NCBI GenBank assembly: GCA_031308135.1
Contig: JAHLJT010004567.1
Span: forward strand, 37,336,389-37,400,388
Direction of reading: 5' to 3'
DNA length: 64,000 bases
Source: Acheta domesticus
Lineage: Eukaryota; Arthropoda; Insecta; Orthoptera; Gryllidae
Numbering within the stretch: the first letter of the stretch is position 1; every line of letters starts with the position of its first letter. Positions 22,070 through 32,745 of the stretch are shown piece after piece. The translations under genes and the position numbers were made by a program. The notes under the pieces were generated by a model, which did not search any database, was not told the DNA's origin, and was given only the letters and a program-made list of their open reading frames with translations.

Positions 22070-22380
22070 TAATTCACGAGGAGACAATGCAGTCCCCAAA
22101 CCCCGCGCCTGGAGCCGGGCGTGCGGGGGCTGCTCGACCACGCCTGCTCCTCCTCCCCTCCGCGCGCGTCCGTCTGCGGTCTGACGGCCCCTCCTCACCC
22201 GTCCGCGCCGCAGAGAGAGCAACCCGGTTTCCAGATGCGGCCACCGCGGCGGCCGGGGCGCCCCTCGCTCGCGGCGACCGCGCGGAGCGGGCCGCGAGGA
22301 GCACGGGTGGGCTGCGGGGCGCGGGGCGCGGGCTTCGCCGTTCCATCGCGCTTGGGCCCCGCCCACGGCGCGTGGGGATA
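22070..22380. other. CpG-rich island
   Basis: A CpG-dense block abruptly bounded by AT-rich DNA. Open frames on both strands are compositional. It may be a promoter island. Confidence 0.4.
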
Positions 22381-22647
22381 CTTTGGAAAGTGTTCCGTGA
22401 ACTTGCACCTTTTTACTTTTCGATTTCCCCCGTCGTCGATCGGGGATCATTATCGTCATCCATAATGAGCTCATTCCGCTGGTGGTGTGGACGCTCTTAA
22501 CTACGGGTTTGGGACTCGGAACGCTTACGATGCTTAAGGTCTCGAAGCAGGATTACGGCAGGCAAAATCTCCAATGCGACCTGCTTCGTGACTTACATAA
22601 ACCTGAACCTGACTGATTGATTGAAAATTGGAGAAATAAAATTCAAT

Positions 22648-22870
22648 AGGTGGTATGAATAAAACTGAGCATATGCTATATACTCGCGTTTTTTGAGCAT
22701 GTGCTTCGTAGCATATGAATAAAATTTTTGAGAACATTCTCACAAAATGAGGAAATTCTCAAACATGAGAAAATTCTCGCTCTCCTACGCTCGATAGAGC
22801 ATATGCTCACAACTATATGAATAAAAATCCAGAATTTTCTCTCTTCGTAAGCATTTTCTCGTGTTATTAC
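22648..22870. repeat. Left terminal and subterminal repeats of the Harbinger element
   Basis: Contains TATGAATAAAA at about 22654, 22714 and 22813. GAGCATATGCT-type palindromes occur near 22667, 22693 and 22797, and GAGAA-N-TTCTC motifs between 22727 and 22780. These are likely binding sites for the element's transposase or Myb-like protein, by analogy with other Harbinger elements. Confidence 0.75.
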
Positions 22871-22952
22871 GAGTCTGGTCCTGAGGTGCCTCAAGTTTTG
22901 AGTAGTTTCCTTACAGGTCTCTGGTTTTTGCGCGTTTGTCGTTGTAGTTGAA

Positions 22953-23960
22953 ATGGCAGAGTTCTTGACGAATGTTCGTAACGTAAAGGTATACGAAGCA
23001 AGAAGAAACACGGCGAGGAAAAATTTTACCAGTTTATACCGATTTTCGGAAGTGAATGTAACGTACATTGCCCGACTAATTTTCGGCGAAGAAAAAACGG
23101 AAACAAGAGGTGGTGCTCTGACGAATGAGACAAAACTTAAAGTATTTTTGCGGGTGGTAGGTGATCCTGGATTTCAAGTTGGAGTGGGAGAAGATTTGGG
23201 TATTCATCAGACCACCGTTTCAAAAACTGTGAGTGAGGTTATGAACGCTATTTTGTTAATTGCGCCCAATTGGGTTACATTTCCCCAATCATTGGAGGCA
23301 ATGAACGCAGAAAAATTGAAGTGGCAGGAGAAATATAATTTTCCTGCAGCTATTGGGGCAATAGACTGCACCCACATTCCAATTAGGAAACCATCCATTC
23401 ACGGAGACGAATACGTGAATAGAAAAGGATTTTGCAGTTTGAACGTGCAAGCTACTTGCAATGCTGATGAGATGTTTACCAGCATTGATGTGTCATGGCC
23501 TGGTGCTGTTCACGACTCCAGAATTTGGAAAAATTCTGGAGTATATAGAGTCATGACAAACAACATTGCAAATGCTCTGCTGTTAGGAGATGCTGGTTAT
23601 GGCATTGCACCTTTCTTAATGACACCCTACAGAGCTCCTTCTACACCCACTGAAAGAAATTTTAATAAAGTGCTTTCAAAGGAGCGTGTGATAATAGAAA
23701 GGTGCTTTGGGCAGTTAAAGCAGCGCTTCCCCATTTTACAAAATAAAATACGCCTAGCACTGAGGAAGGTGCCAAATTTAATAATTTGCTGTTGTGTGTT
23801 ACACAACATAAGTAAATTTTTGAAAGATGAGAGTATTCAGTTCACTGAATACTATGAAGAAAATGCAGAAGAAAATGAGGAAAATGAAATGGATAATTAC
23901 AGAGTACTGGGTGCCAAAAGAAGGGAAGAAATAGCCCGAATAATTTTCCAGCATCAGTAA
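22953..23960 (+). CDS. Harbinger transposase (HARBI1-like, DDE_Tnp_4 family)
   Basis: An intact 335-codon frame starts at GAAATGG, within the usual length range for HARBI1-like nucleases. A helix-turn-helix-like segment is visible at residues ~80-100 (EDLGIHQTTVSKTVSEVMNA). The catalytic domain follows, with the DDE triad in family context: D138 in GAIDCTHIPI, D213 in LLGDAGYG and E249 in ERVIIERCFGQLKQRF. The SWPGAVHDSRIW block (~181-192) and the CCCVLHNI block (~279-286) are also family hallmarks. It cuts and joins DNA at the element's inverted ends. It needs the Myb-like partner encoded convergently at 25263-25935 for nuclear import or end recognition in characterised systems. No frameshift or stop is present. 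An AATAAA lies downstream at about 24513. Confidence 0.95.
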   Translation: MAEFLTNVRNVKVYEARRNTARKNFTSLYRFSEVNVTYIARLIFGEEKTETRGGALTNETKLKVFLRVVGDPGFQVGVGEDLGIHQTTVSKTVSEVMNAILLIAPNWVTFPQSLEAMNAEKLKWQEKYNFPAAIGAIDCTHIPIRKPSIHGDEYVNRKGFCSLNVQATCNADEMFTSIDVSWPGAVHDSRIWKNSGVYRVMTNNIANALLLGDAGYGIAPFLMTPYRAPSTPTERNFNKVLSKERVIIERCFGQLKQRFPILQNKIRLALRKVPNLIICCCVLHNISKFLKDESIQFTEYYEENAEENEENEMDNYRVLGAKRREEIARIIFQHQ

Positions 23961-24660
23961 TTTAACCTGTAAGTTGTTTTAAACCCTTTTAACTATGCTA
24001 ATTACATTAGTCTTTGTAGTTCTCTATTGGTTAAATTGAGTTTCATGGGTCTTGCATTGTTCTAAAGTGATTTTTTATTTACAGGTGTCAAGTGGTGTGG
24101 AAATATAAATCTGTAAAATGAACATCATTTATATAATTTCTCAACTAGAAATTCTTTATTCACCTTACCATGCATCCTTAAATATTTTATGGAATTTATA
24201 ACAGTAAATTAACTAAATTACTAGTGATCAAAGCTAAAAAAAATTATTAAATTGTGGGTCGTATTAAATGTAGGCACTTTAAGAATAGCAATCTGTATTC
24301 GTAATTGAAAAAGCTTTTCACAGTCACATAGCAATTATACAAAAAAATGTAAAAAGCATCACACACAACGATGCTGATAAAATAAGGAACTATAGTATTT
24401 TCTTCACGACCTATCAAGTCAAATAACAATTGTAAAGTTTGCCTTGCAGAGAATTTCTGTAAAATATATATTTTGTTATATTTGTGACAAACCATACGTT
24501 TTGCTGATTTTGCAATAAATTATTAAAGAACTAATACTTTTGTAAGTTATTTTCTGTTATGTTAATGCTTCATTGTATAAGGTAAATCATCAAAAGGAAA
24601 ATAACTATCATTGTTAAAATTAATGTTAATGTAATTATTTATCATTTGGACTGTATAATT

Positions 24661-24930
24661 CTAAACAACCTGTAACAAGTACTGTACTACAGCTTCTGGG
24701 TTGATGGCCACAATCTCGATCAGGTTTTTCATCCAGTTTCCCTGATCCTTTGAGCAAATGCTGAGATGGTCCCTTGTTTTGCTTCTGGGTATAAATATAA
24801 CTTCACTATTTGTGCAAGTCTTCTGAATTTCAGTGGGAAATGTAGTTATTGAAATTATTGTTTTCCATATTGTCGCGGCAAAAAGTATTATTCTTTCATG
24901 AAGAACATGATTAGGGTTAAGGGAACAAAT
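24661..24930 (-). CDS. ATG-less open frame inside the Harbinger element, function unknown
   Basis: Between the two element genes, the minus strand is open for about 90 codons. It ends ...NLIEIVAINPEAVVQYLLQVV then TAG (24661-24663). It contains a plausible internal acceptor (ACTGAAATTCAG before AAGACTTGC) that would yield KTCTNSEVIFIPRSKTRDHL. A phase-0 GTATTA donor inside the preceding Myb exon could join it to that gene, giving a longer C-terminus. Alternatively it is a fossil insertion or chance. The composition is less AT-biased than the flanks. No family is recognised. Confidence 0.3.
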   Translation of the reverse strand: MCSLNPNHVLHERIILFAATIWKTIISITTFPTEIQKTCTNSEVIFIPRSKTRDHLSICSKDQGNWMKNLIEIVAINPEAVVQYLLQVV

Positions 24931-25262
24931 TCATAGCTAATTTACCTTTGAAAATATATTTTATTATATAGGAGTGAATATTTTTGTCAACAAAACTTGG
25001 GGAAAAAAACGCTCTTTTTTTCTGTATTCAAAATTCGACTAGATTATGGTTTAAGATAGAGATCACAGAATTATGAAAACGTGCACAAATTTCACTTCTC
25101 CCCATAGCTCGTCACACACAGTTTTAAACTGTTTTTGACGTTAAATAAATAAAACATTTTTAGGTGAGTAAGCAAAACAACTATTCACAAAACACAGACC
25201 TTTTTATAAATTTTAATAGAAAATTAGGAATCTCAATTTTACAGTGTCACAGTATCACAATT

Positions 25263-25935
25263 TTACTCCAACTGCTTATTTAATACTTTCAACTGAGTTA
25301 ATAAAACTAAACGTTGCAAATCAGAGTTGCTTAATCCTAGAGTCTGCTGTGTTTCCATAGCCTCTACAGCAGCCCGTCCTCTTGAAGAGGAGCTGTTTCT
25401 GCTTGTTGATGGGATGGCTGTAGGGCTGGAGGCTGCTGTTTCTCCTAATAACCAGTTGTCCAGCTCTATTACGGTAGACTGACCCTGACTTTCAGGGGTT
25501 CCTTCAACCCCAAGTGCCACAGCACCTACATAAAAAAGATTAATATCACATAAGCTTTCAGCAACATAAAATATAATAATTCGTTCACTTTACACTTAAT
25601 TGAATGCTTTACTTACCTTCTATTCTGTTAATTGATGGATTCAACTCTCCATCCATGAGATCGAACACTAGTTTTTCCCATTCCTTCAGAACTATAGGGA
25701 CATTTCCCGTGGTTTTCCTATCTGTTTTCTGTTTCACTCGCTGTTTCATGTTGTTAATTCTCTTTAGTATAGCTTTGCATTCTACAATGCAGCCACAGCT
25801 ACTGGCCAACTCGCCCTGCAACTCTCGCATTGCGTCGCTTTTCGCCTTCATTGCCATGGGAGTTTTCGCTTTCGAAAATAGAACTTTATGATTTTTTAAA
25901 AAATTTGCAAAAACTTCTGACGTAATTTGTTCCAT
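25263..25935 (-). CDS. Two-exon Myb/SANT-like DNA-binding protein of the Harbinger element
   Basis: Exon 1 is 25935-25617 (ATG, MEQITSEVFANFLKNHK...) and ends at GTAAGT. The intron is 25616-25526 with acceptor TTTTTATGTAG. Exon 2 is 25525-25263. The phase-1 junction reads EG|AVALGVEG and keeps the frame, giving 193 aa. Residues ~1-100 look like the Myb/SANT-like domain found in Harbinger second proteins: an aromatic/Leu-spaced helix, then ELQGELASSCGC, then KRINNMKQRVKQK and EWEKLVF. A Ser/Thr-rich linker and a Leu-rich tail (LQRLVLLTQLKVLNKQLE) follow, which may be a protein-contact helix. In characterised Harbinger systems this protein binds the element ends and helps the transposase enter the nucleus. 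ATTAAA lies downstream at about 25215. Convergent with the transposase. Confidence 0.85.
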
Positions 25936-26099
25936 TTCTTACACAATACACAATACACAAACACAAATAATCACACCGGCAACGAAGTCAGCACGTGGTT
26001 TGCTCACCAACCCTGAACAGACTCGACTCACAACAAATCCTAGATGGAGTCTTCAATTGTGAATGTAAATACTCCAAAGAATTCACATAATAGTAAGCA

Positions 26100-26311
26100 A
26101 AGAATAAACACCAAACAAAATCGCATCGATAGCGTAGACAGAACGTGAGAATATTCTCAACGCTCAGGAAGTATCTGCTCCTCGCTGTAGGAAATTTTTA
26201 TTCATACGAAATTCAGTAGATGCTCATCGGACAGAGAATATTCTCAAACCACATGCTCATGCTCGCGAGGACGTGCTCTGAGCAAATGCTTGTTTTTTAT
26301 TCATACTACCT
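26100..26311. repeat. Right terminal and subterminal repeats of the Harbinger element
   Basis: Mirrors the left side. Two GAGAATATTCTC palindromes (about 26147 and 26239), TTTTTATTCATA (about 26196 and 26295) and GAGCAAATGCT near the end. The terminal inverted repeat ends CATACTACCT at 26311. Confidence 0.75.
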
Positions 26312-26314
26312 AAT

Positions 26315-27230
26315 GGCAACAGGTATGCCTACACATAAGAGCTGGTATATTAAAAAGGTGTAATATGTATTTATAGATACCGTTTAAACGCCTTAATTTT
26401 AGGTTTATTTCGTCATTACCTTACTCGAATATCTTTATTCAAATTACAAATAAGCACATCTAAATTGTTTGCTTCTAAAATTCTCAGAAAACACTCTATA
26501 AGTACTCAGTATGAATAAGTTCATAAAAAATAAGACATGTAAGAAAATGTCGTCGCAAGAAAAGAATTGCTTTTTATAAGTGCTCTTCAAGGAATGCTTC
26601 GTCACCAAAGAACAAGAGACGCGAATGCGTACCCTTAATTATTATGCGAAGTGGTTTCAGAGAGTGCTTTCAACTCAAAGTCGACAGTGTGAAGCAGTAT
26701 GGGAACACACTTTCTAAGTTATTGATGCTAATTTATCTCATACGCGAAGCTATGAATAATGGCTGGCTAACACTTCATTCTCTTAAGTTCCCATGTTGGG
26801 AAAGCAGGTCTTCATTTTTGTGGGCAGCCTTAGCATTCGAACGGCCTTCTAAACATTGCATTGTAAGGATGAGCTAAGGAGGAAGATGTCTATTTTATTT
26901 GATTCGTGCTGTTTCTTGTATATTTAACGCGTTTGAAAAATGTCATAACATAAGTACAAAAATTTGATTTTAGATAAAGGGTGCTTGATATGACCATTTA
27001 TTAAGTTAATGAAGGGAATTTAAAAGGTATTATTTGCCAATCCTGTGAACAAATATCGACACAGAGGGAGCCGCAAATGTCTAAATGTGGCATTCCGCCA
27101 TTCATAGTGCATTAGTGAAGGTGGTATAAAAAAAAACAACAAATAAGGAACTTGAATTATGATTAACATACATGCATACGAACTCGACACGTTTGTAAAG
27201 TACACCCTACAACTTACGCGTTCCTTCCTG
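26315..27230. other. AT-rich, nothing recognised
   Basis: AT-rich flank of the Harbinger element. Frames up to 77 codons without features. Confidence 0.5.
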
Positions 27231-27446
27231 AAAAGGTGAGCGAACTGAAAGTGAAATTTCTCGGTGCATTTGGCCGATTCCGGAGCCGCTCCGCTCCGCT
27301 CCGCTCCGCGCTGCCCCGCGCGGCGCCGCGCGGCGAGGCGGTTGGAAACCGAGGAAACAATCTTACGGCCGTTTTCCGGCGAGGCTCGGGGGAAACTCGG
27401 CCGGAGGGCGGGCGCGTGCCCCGGGCGGGGCGCAGTGGCCGGCAGA

Positions 27447-27515
27447 ATGTCTTCGGGCGCATGGGCGGGCGCAGCGGTGATGCGGTGGCGCGCCCAGCGC
27501 CGGGCCTGCGTCCCG
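27447..27515 (+). CDS. Candidate first coding exon (23 codons)
   Basis: ATG in context CAGAATGTCTTCG. The frame MSSGAWAGAAVMRWRAQRR... runs to a GTGAGT donor at 27516 in phase 0. It lies in a CpG island. The frame is also open beyond the donor through the GT microsatellite, so the donor is not required by a stop. No family is recognised and no second exon was found. Confidence 0.3.
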
Positions 27516-27566
27516 GTGAGTCACTCCGACGCGACGCGACGGCGGCGGGCGCGGAGCCTACGCTGC

Positions 27567-27568
<2 letters not shown>

Positions 27569-27602
<34 letters not shown>
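27569..27602. repeat. (GT)17 microsatellite
   Basis: Perfect dinucleotide run of 34 bp inside the CpG island. Likely length-polymorphic. Confidence 0.95.
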
Positions 27603-27605
<3 letters not shown>

Positions 27606-27779
27606 GCGAGGTTTTTGTCGCTAAATCGCGGCCTCCGCGTCACCATTCCTCGGATCTCGCGCTGCGTAAGTCGTTAGACCGCGTCGCATCGTGTCGCATC
27701 GCTCGATTTGCACTCCCGACCGGCCGGTGCTGCGGGTTGGTCGCTCCGATTGTCGCGTTCTGCTCCACTTTGGGTTAAG

Positions 27780-28790
27780 AGGGTCGGCGGAGCAACCTGT
27801 GTGTTTTCAAGTTTGTTTTGTTTTTAGTTGCTTATCACAACGGTTTTCAACTATTTTCTTGCGTAAAAAAATTGAAAGAATCACTTTCAATTGCTAGAGT
27901 CGTAGTTGCAAAATAAGAGCTGTTTGTTTACAATAAATATACAGTAACATTTCTTTGCAGACAGCTAGTAAATTCAGAATATGCGGGTGCATCGAGATGT
28001 AAGAATTCAAATGCAGTTGTTTGCACATGTAGGTTGATACACGGTTCATGTTACTCAGCGATGAAGTAACGAAAACCAGAAGTTACGCAATACAGAACGA
28101 GTTTATTGGTCCTTCAAAAATTAGTTTCCATTTCATACGGCCTGCTATGTAATGTATGCCTTAATCGCGTGATTAAAAATAAGAAATGTATGTAAATATT
28201 ATTAATTGAAGAGTAAAATTGTCAATGTAATGTAATCTTACTTTCTAATAAGAAATTATATAAGTTTGTATAATTATCGGGAAATTATATTTGTTCGTGA
28301 AATTACTAGTAGATCGATTCAAAAAATTAAGAAATAGAGTTCATAATTTTCAAAATTTATCAATTATTATTGAACAAAATTGTACCTTATATGAACTAAA
28401 TCATTAATGTGCACTTTTTTTTATATTTTCTGAATACCAAATAAATATGAGCACATCAATTACTGAATGAAGTAGAACGCAAAATTTTTATTTTTGCACT
28501 GCCTTTTATATTTACGGAGTATTTTGTCATCTGGAGTTACATATAAAAGTGTATTAAGATTTTAAGTCAAAATTATGAAGCGCTTCCGCCTTTCATATTC
28601 ATTCTTACCACTTGAGGAATCAAAAAGCCGTATGGAAGGTAGCAGTTAACAAATTATCTGATCTTGAGCACGAAGTCAGCCAGAAGTGACGAAGCGTCAC
28701 AGAACTAGATCAGAATCTCTCTTATCAGTCGCATTTCCTACTTTCACATTGCAAGAAGAAATGCAGTCGAAGGATGCTCCTGTTCCCAGA
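27780..28790. other. AT-rich, nothing recognised
   Basis: AT-rich with dense stops. No exon, RNA or element ends seen. Confidence 0.5.
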
Positions 28791-28799
28791 TTCCAGAAC

Positions 28800-29030
28800 G
28801 CACTTGGTTTCGACGCCGCCGCATCGGAGAAGCAGTGAGAGTGGGCGAGGGCGAGAGCGAGAGCAAAGGAGGGAACTGCCGGCTGACATGCAAAGTACAG
28901 AGTGCGCGGGCGCGGGCGCGCTCGAATGCGCTTTTACGGCGGGCAGCGGAGCCATAAGCGGCGAGCTCCTGGCACCCGCTGCTGCCCGCCGCGGGAGCAA
29001 CGCGACGCCGCCGTGCAGCTCCTTAGCAAG
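28800..29030. other. GC-rich island, purine-rich left part
   Basis: Starts with GAGAGTGGGCGAGGGCGAGAGC-type purine-rich sequence, then CpG-rich DNA up to the element end at 29033. No exon is supported. Confidence 0.4.
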
Positions 29031-29032
29031 TC

Positions 29033-29285
29033 TAGAGTCCCTAGATACAGAGAGTAGCGCATTCCTTTGTTCCATCAATCCGGCCATTTTATGTCCAGTA
29101 GACGGGAGAATTGGAACAGTGTAGTATTCTGTATGTTGAGAATCATGAGTGTACCGTGAACCGATATTAATATCCTTGAAAATTTTCATAATGCCACCAA
29201 TTGTTACAATTTCCCTTCAGTTCCTGATTGGCGCCTGACGGGGTTGTCGGGTGAGAGGATATTAAATGGCGGCGGTCGCGCTACT
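29033..29285 (+). mobile_element. Short inverted-repeat element, family R1, copy 1 (right end eroded)
   Basis: Begins TAGAGTCCCTAGATACAGAG, then AGTAGCGC and CCGGCCATTTTA. The right side carries the inverse (ATTAAATGGCGG...GCGCTACTC) but stops matching at about 29285. The second copy at 36539-37152 has both full ends and an 8-bp target duplication, so this is a partly deleted relative. It has no coding capacity. Confidence 0.65.
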
Positions 29286-30300
29286 CGCGGGTCGCGTTCG
29301 CAACGGCCGACAGGAAGGGGTGTCGCGGCAGCCCCAGATTTCTATCAGAGCACAGACCATTATCACAGATCATAACGTCATTACAAACGACTACATTTCG
29401 ATGAGTTTAAAATGGGCTAAAGTTGGTCAGACCATTCATTATTCTGAAGCGATGCAGTGTTTCTTATCTGAAAAAACTGTATTTATGTGGGACGTTATAT
29501 ATGTCCTGTACGTACGTAATATTACGTGTAATGTCCATATAAGATATTATACAATTAGAAAGTAAAAACTAGGTACACGAAATGTATCTTAAACTCATGA
29601 GAACGAGTTCGTATAAAGGAAAAACAAAGAAAAGAGAGAATTCTACGGAAATGAAATTACTCAATATTTAATGAAATAACTAAAAAATGAAAAAGAAAGA
29701 AAAAAAAATAACCGAAATAAGTGACGCACCAAACAAAAGTTTTTCTAATCAGATTTTTATTAATAGGTACTGAAGACAATTTGATACTTTGTGGGCCGTA
29801 ATTGAGAATATGCCAATGAGATATTTCATTTTTAACGTTATTTAAAATTTTAGGGAAATGTTTTTTGTCTGGTCATCTGTGAACAAATTAACACTACTTG
29901 TGATTCACTCTAAAATATGTCAAAATACGAACTACGGGCGTCATGGCATGAAAATATGTCAAAATAATTGAATTTGGGCTCACGTTTTGAGCTTCTTCTT
30001 GTAGCATTCACGTTTTCTTTTACACAAACGTGTTAATTTATCAACCCCATTTTCATTAGGCGTGAGAATAATGGGAGCTTCAAAGCCAGAGGTTCATCTT
30101 TTGGAGAGATAACATGCAAAATAGTGAAAGTGGAAAGAAGGAAATCGAAAGCTTATCTTTCTACAGACACTTTTTATGACTGATAAAGCTAGATAATGCC
30201 CGTCTTCGAATACAAATATAATTTTGTTTCTCTGTCGCATGATCAACAGTATTAGGTATTCCTTCCGCTCTGTTTGTTGATTCCGTTTGTTTCTCTTCAC
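29286..30300. other. Short GC patch then AT-rich DNA, nothing recognised
   Basis: 29286-29330 is GC-rich and the rest AT-rich with A-rich runs (about 29680-29710). A 99-codon frame at 29266-29565 starts inside the R1 element and is not supported as a gene. Confidence 0.45.
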
Positions 30301-30590
30301 CGTGCACTACGCACGTCCGTTGGCCCGTCGCGTGCGGAGCTGCGCGGGGAGCGGGGCGCGGGGCCGCGGTGTGACGTAGTGTTTGGCCGGCGGCGGCGCC
30401 TCGTGTTTGGGCTGCGCCGCCTCCGCCGCTGTGTTGTGTCTGCGCGCCGCGGGGGCGTCGATCTGGAGGCGGCGGCGGTGGTCGCCAAGGCCTCGACGCC
30501 CAGCGGACGGCAGCCGCTCCGCTCCGCTCCGCGCCCACGCTCCCCGCGGCCCCGCTGCAACATCGCTCTTCCCACACGGAACGTCCCACG
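30301..30590. other. CpG-rich island
   Basis: CpG-dense; a GGCCGGCGGCGGCGCC block is at about 30385. Frames on both strands are open by composition. A possible promoter island with no donor-bounded ATG that I trust. Confidence 0.4.
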
Positions 30591-32540
30591 CGGGGAATTG
30601 GTTTTGCTTTGCCAAAGGATTCGTTGTAGTGAAGTAATTCCCATTATTTGGAGAACTACAATTTACAATTTAATTCGAGAATTAAATTCTATAATACCAA
30701 ACATGTTGCATTCCCAATGTCATTGTTTTGTAACAAACAACAAAACGTTATGTTATTATGGTTTGTTTCTCAATCATCTCTCAATAAAAATATTTGCTCT
30801 GAAATTATGCTATTCAATTTCGTTGCCCTTTTCTACTTAATGTTTTCTCAATGAGCTGTCAATAACATTATTTTGCAGTACTAATTATAGATAGCATAAA
30901 CTTGACAATGACATTTTTCATCGATGCAAGAAAAAAAGTACCAACCAAAATTAAAGAATGTAGTCTACCTATAAAAGGACAAATCCACTACATTAATTTC
31001 TCAAATGCTGTTTCAGTGAAATTTTAGACGCCTCCTACATTGTTCTTACCACCTCAAAGATAACTTGTCTGCTCAGTTTGTCCTCATTGCCATGTTTGTC
31101 GTACTTGTGTCAACATGGTGCCACATTATCAGTTGCACGAAGCCTTTGTGATAACATTTCTAAGGACGTTGTTGAATCGCTTCGTAAAACTAAGCGCTGT
31201 GTGGTTTTCTAATCCACTAACCTTGTCTTCTAATCGGAAAGTAGGTATTTGTCTACGGTAAAAATGTTACGTCAAGTCAGCTTCATGAAGCAACCAATAT
31301 TCCTATACTCATATTTTTTTGTTGATAAGAAGTAGAATGTGATCTTGTCTTGCATAGTAAAATTAAATTCCTAGAACAACTACCCGCAAACGACATGTTT
31401 GCGCTTAATGTAGACAAAGACCGTTTCTGGTAGAACATGTAGGTCTAATATGACAAAATATATGATTTCAAAAAATATGAAAAAAGATGTTATCCAATAT
31501 TTATATTGATATGAAAGAAAATAAATGATTGAAATAATTAAATTGATATTTTTGGTTCAGATTGCTAATTTTTTAGAGAATCCATGCCTGCACGATTCGG
31601 CATCATCTTTCCTTTACAACAGTTGATATCAGTGGGCGAGACGTGACCTAACTTTTCTTTATCATTTCCGTTCGAATTTCTCGTGTGCTCTTTTACGTAA
31701 TTTTGGTGTAGTGTGTCCTACAACGTGTTTATGGATCGGCACGTATTTGAACGTAAACGTGCGTCCTCGAAACCTTCTTGTCACCCCCTCCAGGTATCCT
31801 CATGAATCAACTGTACGTCGAGGATCTAACAGTTGCCATAGTGGGTTCTGCTGTGGACAAGGTACCGTTGTACGCTCATTTTAGGCACCAGAGCTATTTA
31901 ACATGCAGAACTTCGTGACTGTTGCGCATTCCTGGCTCTTCTAGAGCCATAACTTCTGCTTCGTTTCCCAGAACTCTGAGAAAAGAAGAAAACGGGTATT
32001 CAGAAAATTTGAAGCACTGGAACGCACTATTACACTGTTCTTATCGGTTAATGGAACTAAATTCATATTGAAATTTGAAAAGCAAATCAATGTAGAATTG
32101 TTAACTTTTTACATCACTTTGTTTTTCATTAATCTCTGTAACACTTCTAAAATAACCTGAGAAGATGGTACAAGATATGAATATAGTGCATTTTAATGAT
32201 GTGAAGATTAATCGAGTGGAGTTCACCAAGGTTTATAAAAAAAGAGTTACTTATAAAAGCTCGTTCCCATTCTTCATGTAAATGTAAGTTAATTCACCTC
32301 AGTTCAGTTTTTTGCTTCACCTTCCCTCCTAATTCTTGGCATTTGGGATTCACGACGAAACGGCTTCGCAGAGGTCAAGGAATGGTGCGAAATGGCGTAG
32401 AAACACTTCATGCGTAAGAGTGGGTCATTAGTGGATCCCTCCCCTCAGAATTATAATTTAATTACCTGTTAGGGTAATTGTAACGTGGCGAAGTGCCTGG
32501 AATAACGGTAAAAGACTGTAGGAGTGAAAACAAAACAAAA
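30591..32540. other. AT-rich, nothing recognised
   Basis: Long AT-rich stretch. 31620-31960 is of mixed composition but shows no exon with consistent splice sites or frame. Confidence 0.5.
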
Positions 32541-32745
32541 TTAGGCTGCGGAGGGAATGGCCGAGCGCCGGCTGGCAAGGTCGCCCCTCGAGGTAGAAAG
32601 TCGCGCGTCCGCGTACGCAGGGCGGTAATTGGCAGGCGCGGGACGAAACCGCAAACGCTGTGCACTTGACGGCGTCTCTGCCGTCGTCGCCCCCGCCCCC
32701 ACCCCCACCATCCCCCCGCCTCTTCGTCTGGGGCTGCCGACTGTC
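32541..32745. other. GC-rich island
   Basis: Small GC-rich block with CCCCCGCCCCCACCCCCACC at about 32690-32709, which gives the minus strand G-runs. No exon is supported. Confidence 0.4.

Larger units (their letters stand above)
22648..26311 (+). mobile_element. Complete PIF/Harbinger DNA transposon, 3,664 bp
   Basis: The ends are inverted repeats of ~30 bp. The left begins AGGTGGTATGAATAAAA and the right, on the opposite strand, AGGTAGTATGAATAAAA; both continue into a GAGCATATGCT/AAGCATTTGCT block. The 3-bp direct repeat AAT (22645-22647 and 26312-26314) flanks it, matching the 3-bp duplications of Harbinger elements. Inside are an uninterrupted DDE transposase on plus and a convergent Myb/SANT-like gene on minus, the two-gene architecture typical of the superfamily. 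Both frames are intact, so the copy may be recent or even active. Subterminal zones on both sides carry repeated TATGAATAAAA words and GAGAATATTCTC-like palindromes. Confidence 0.93.
27236..27720. promoter_or_regulatory. CpG island with possible divergent donors
   Basis: CpG-dense island with a CCGCTCCGCT run at about 27285-27305. On plus it holds an ATG-donor exon candidate (27447-27515). On minus a GTAAGT lies just outside it (about 27213-27218), so it could serve both strands. Promoter function is an inference from composition. Confidence 0.4.

Noticed and set aside
23207..23809. Minus-strand frames inside the transposase
   Set aside because: Antisense shadows of the intact transposase.
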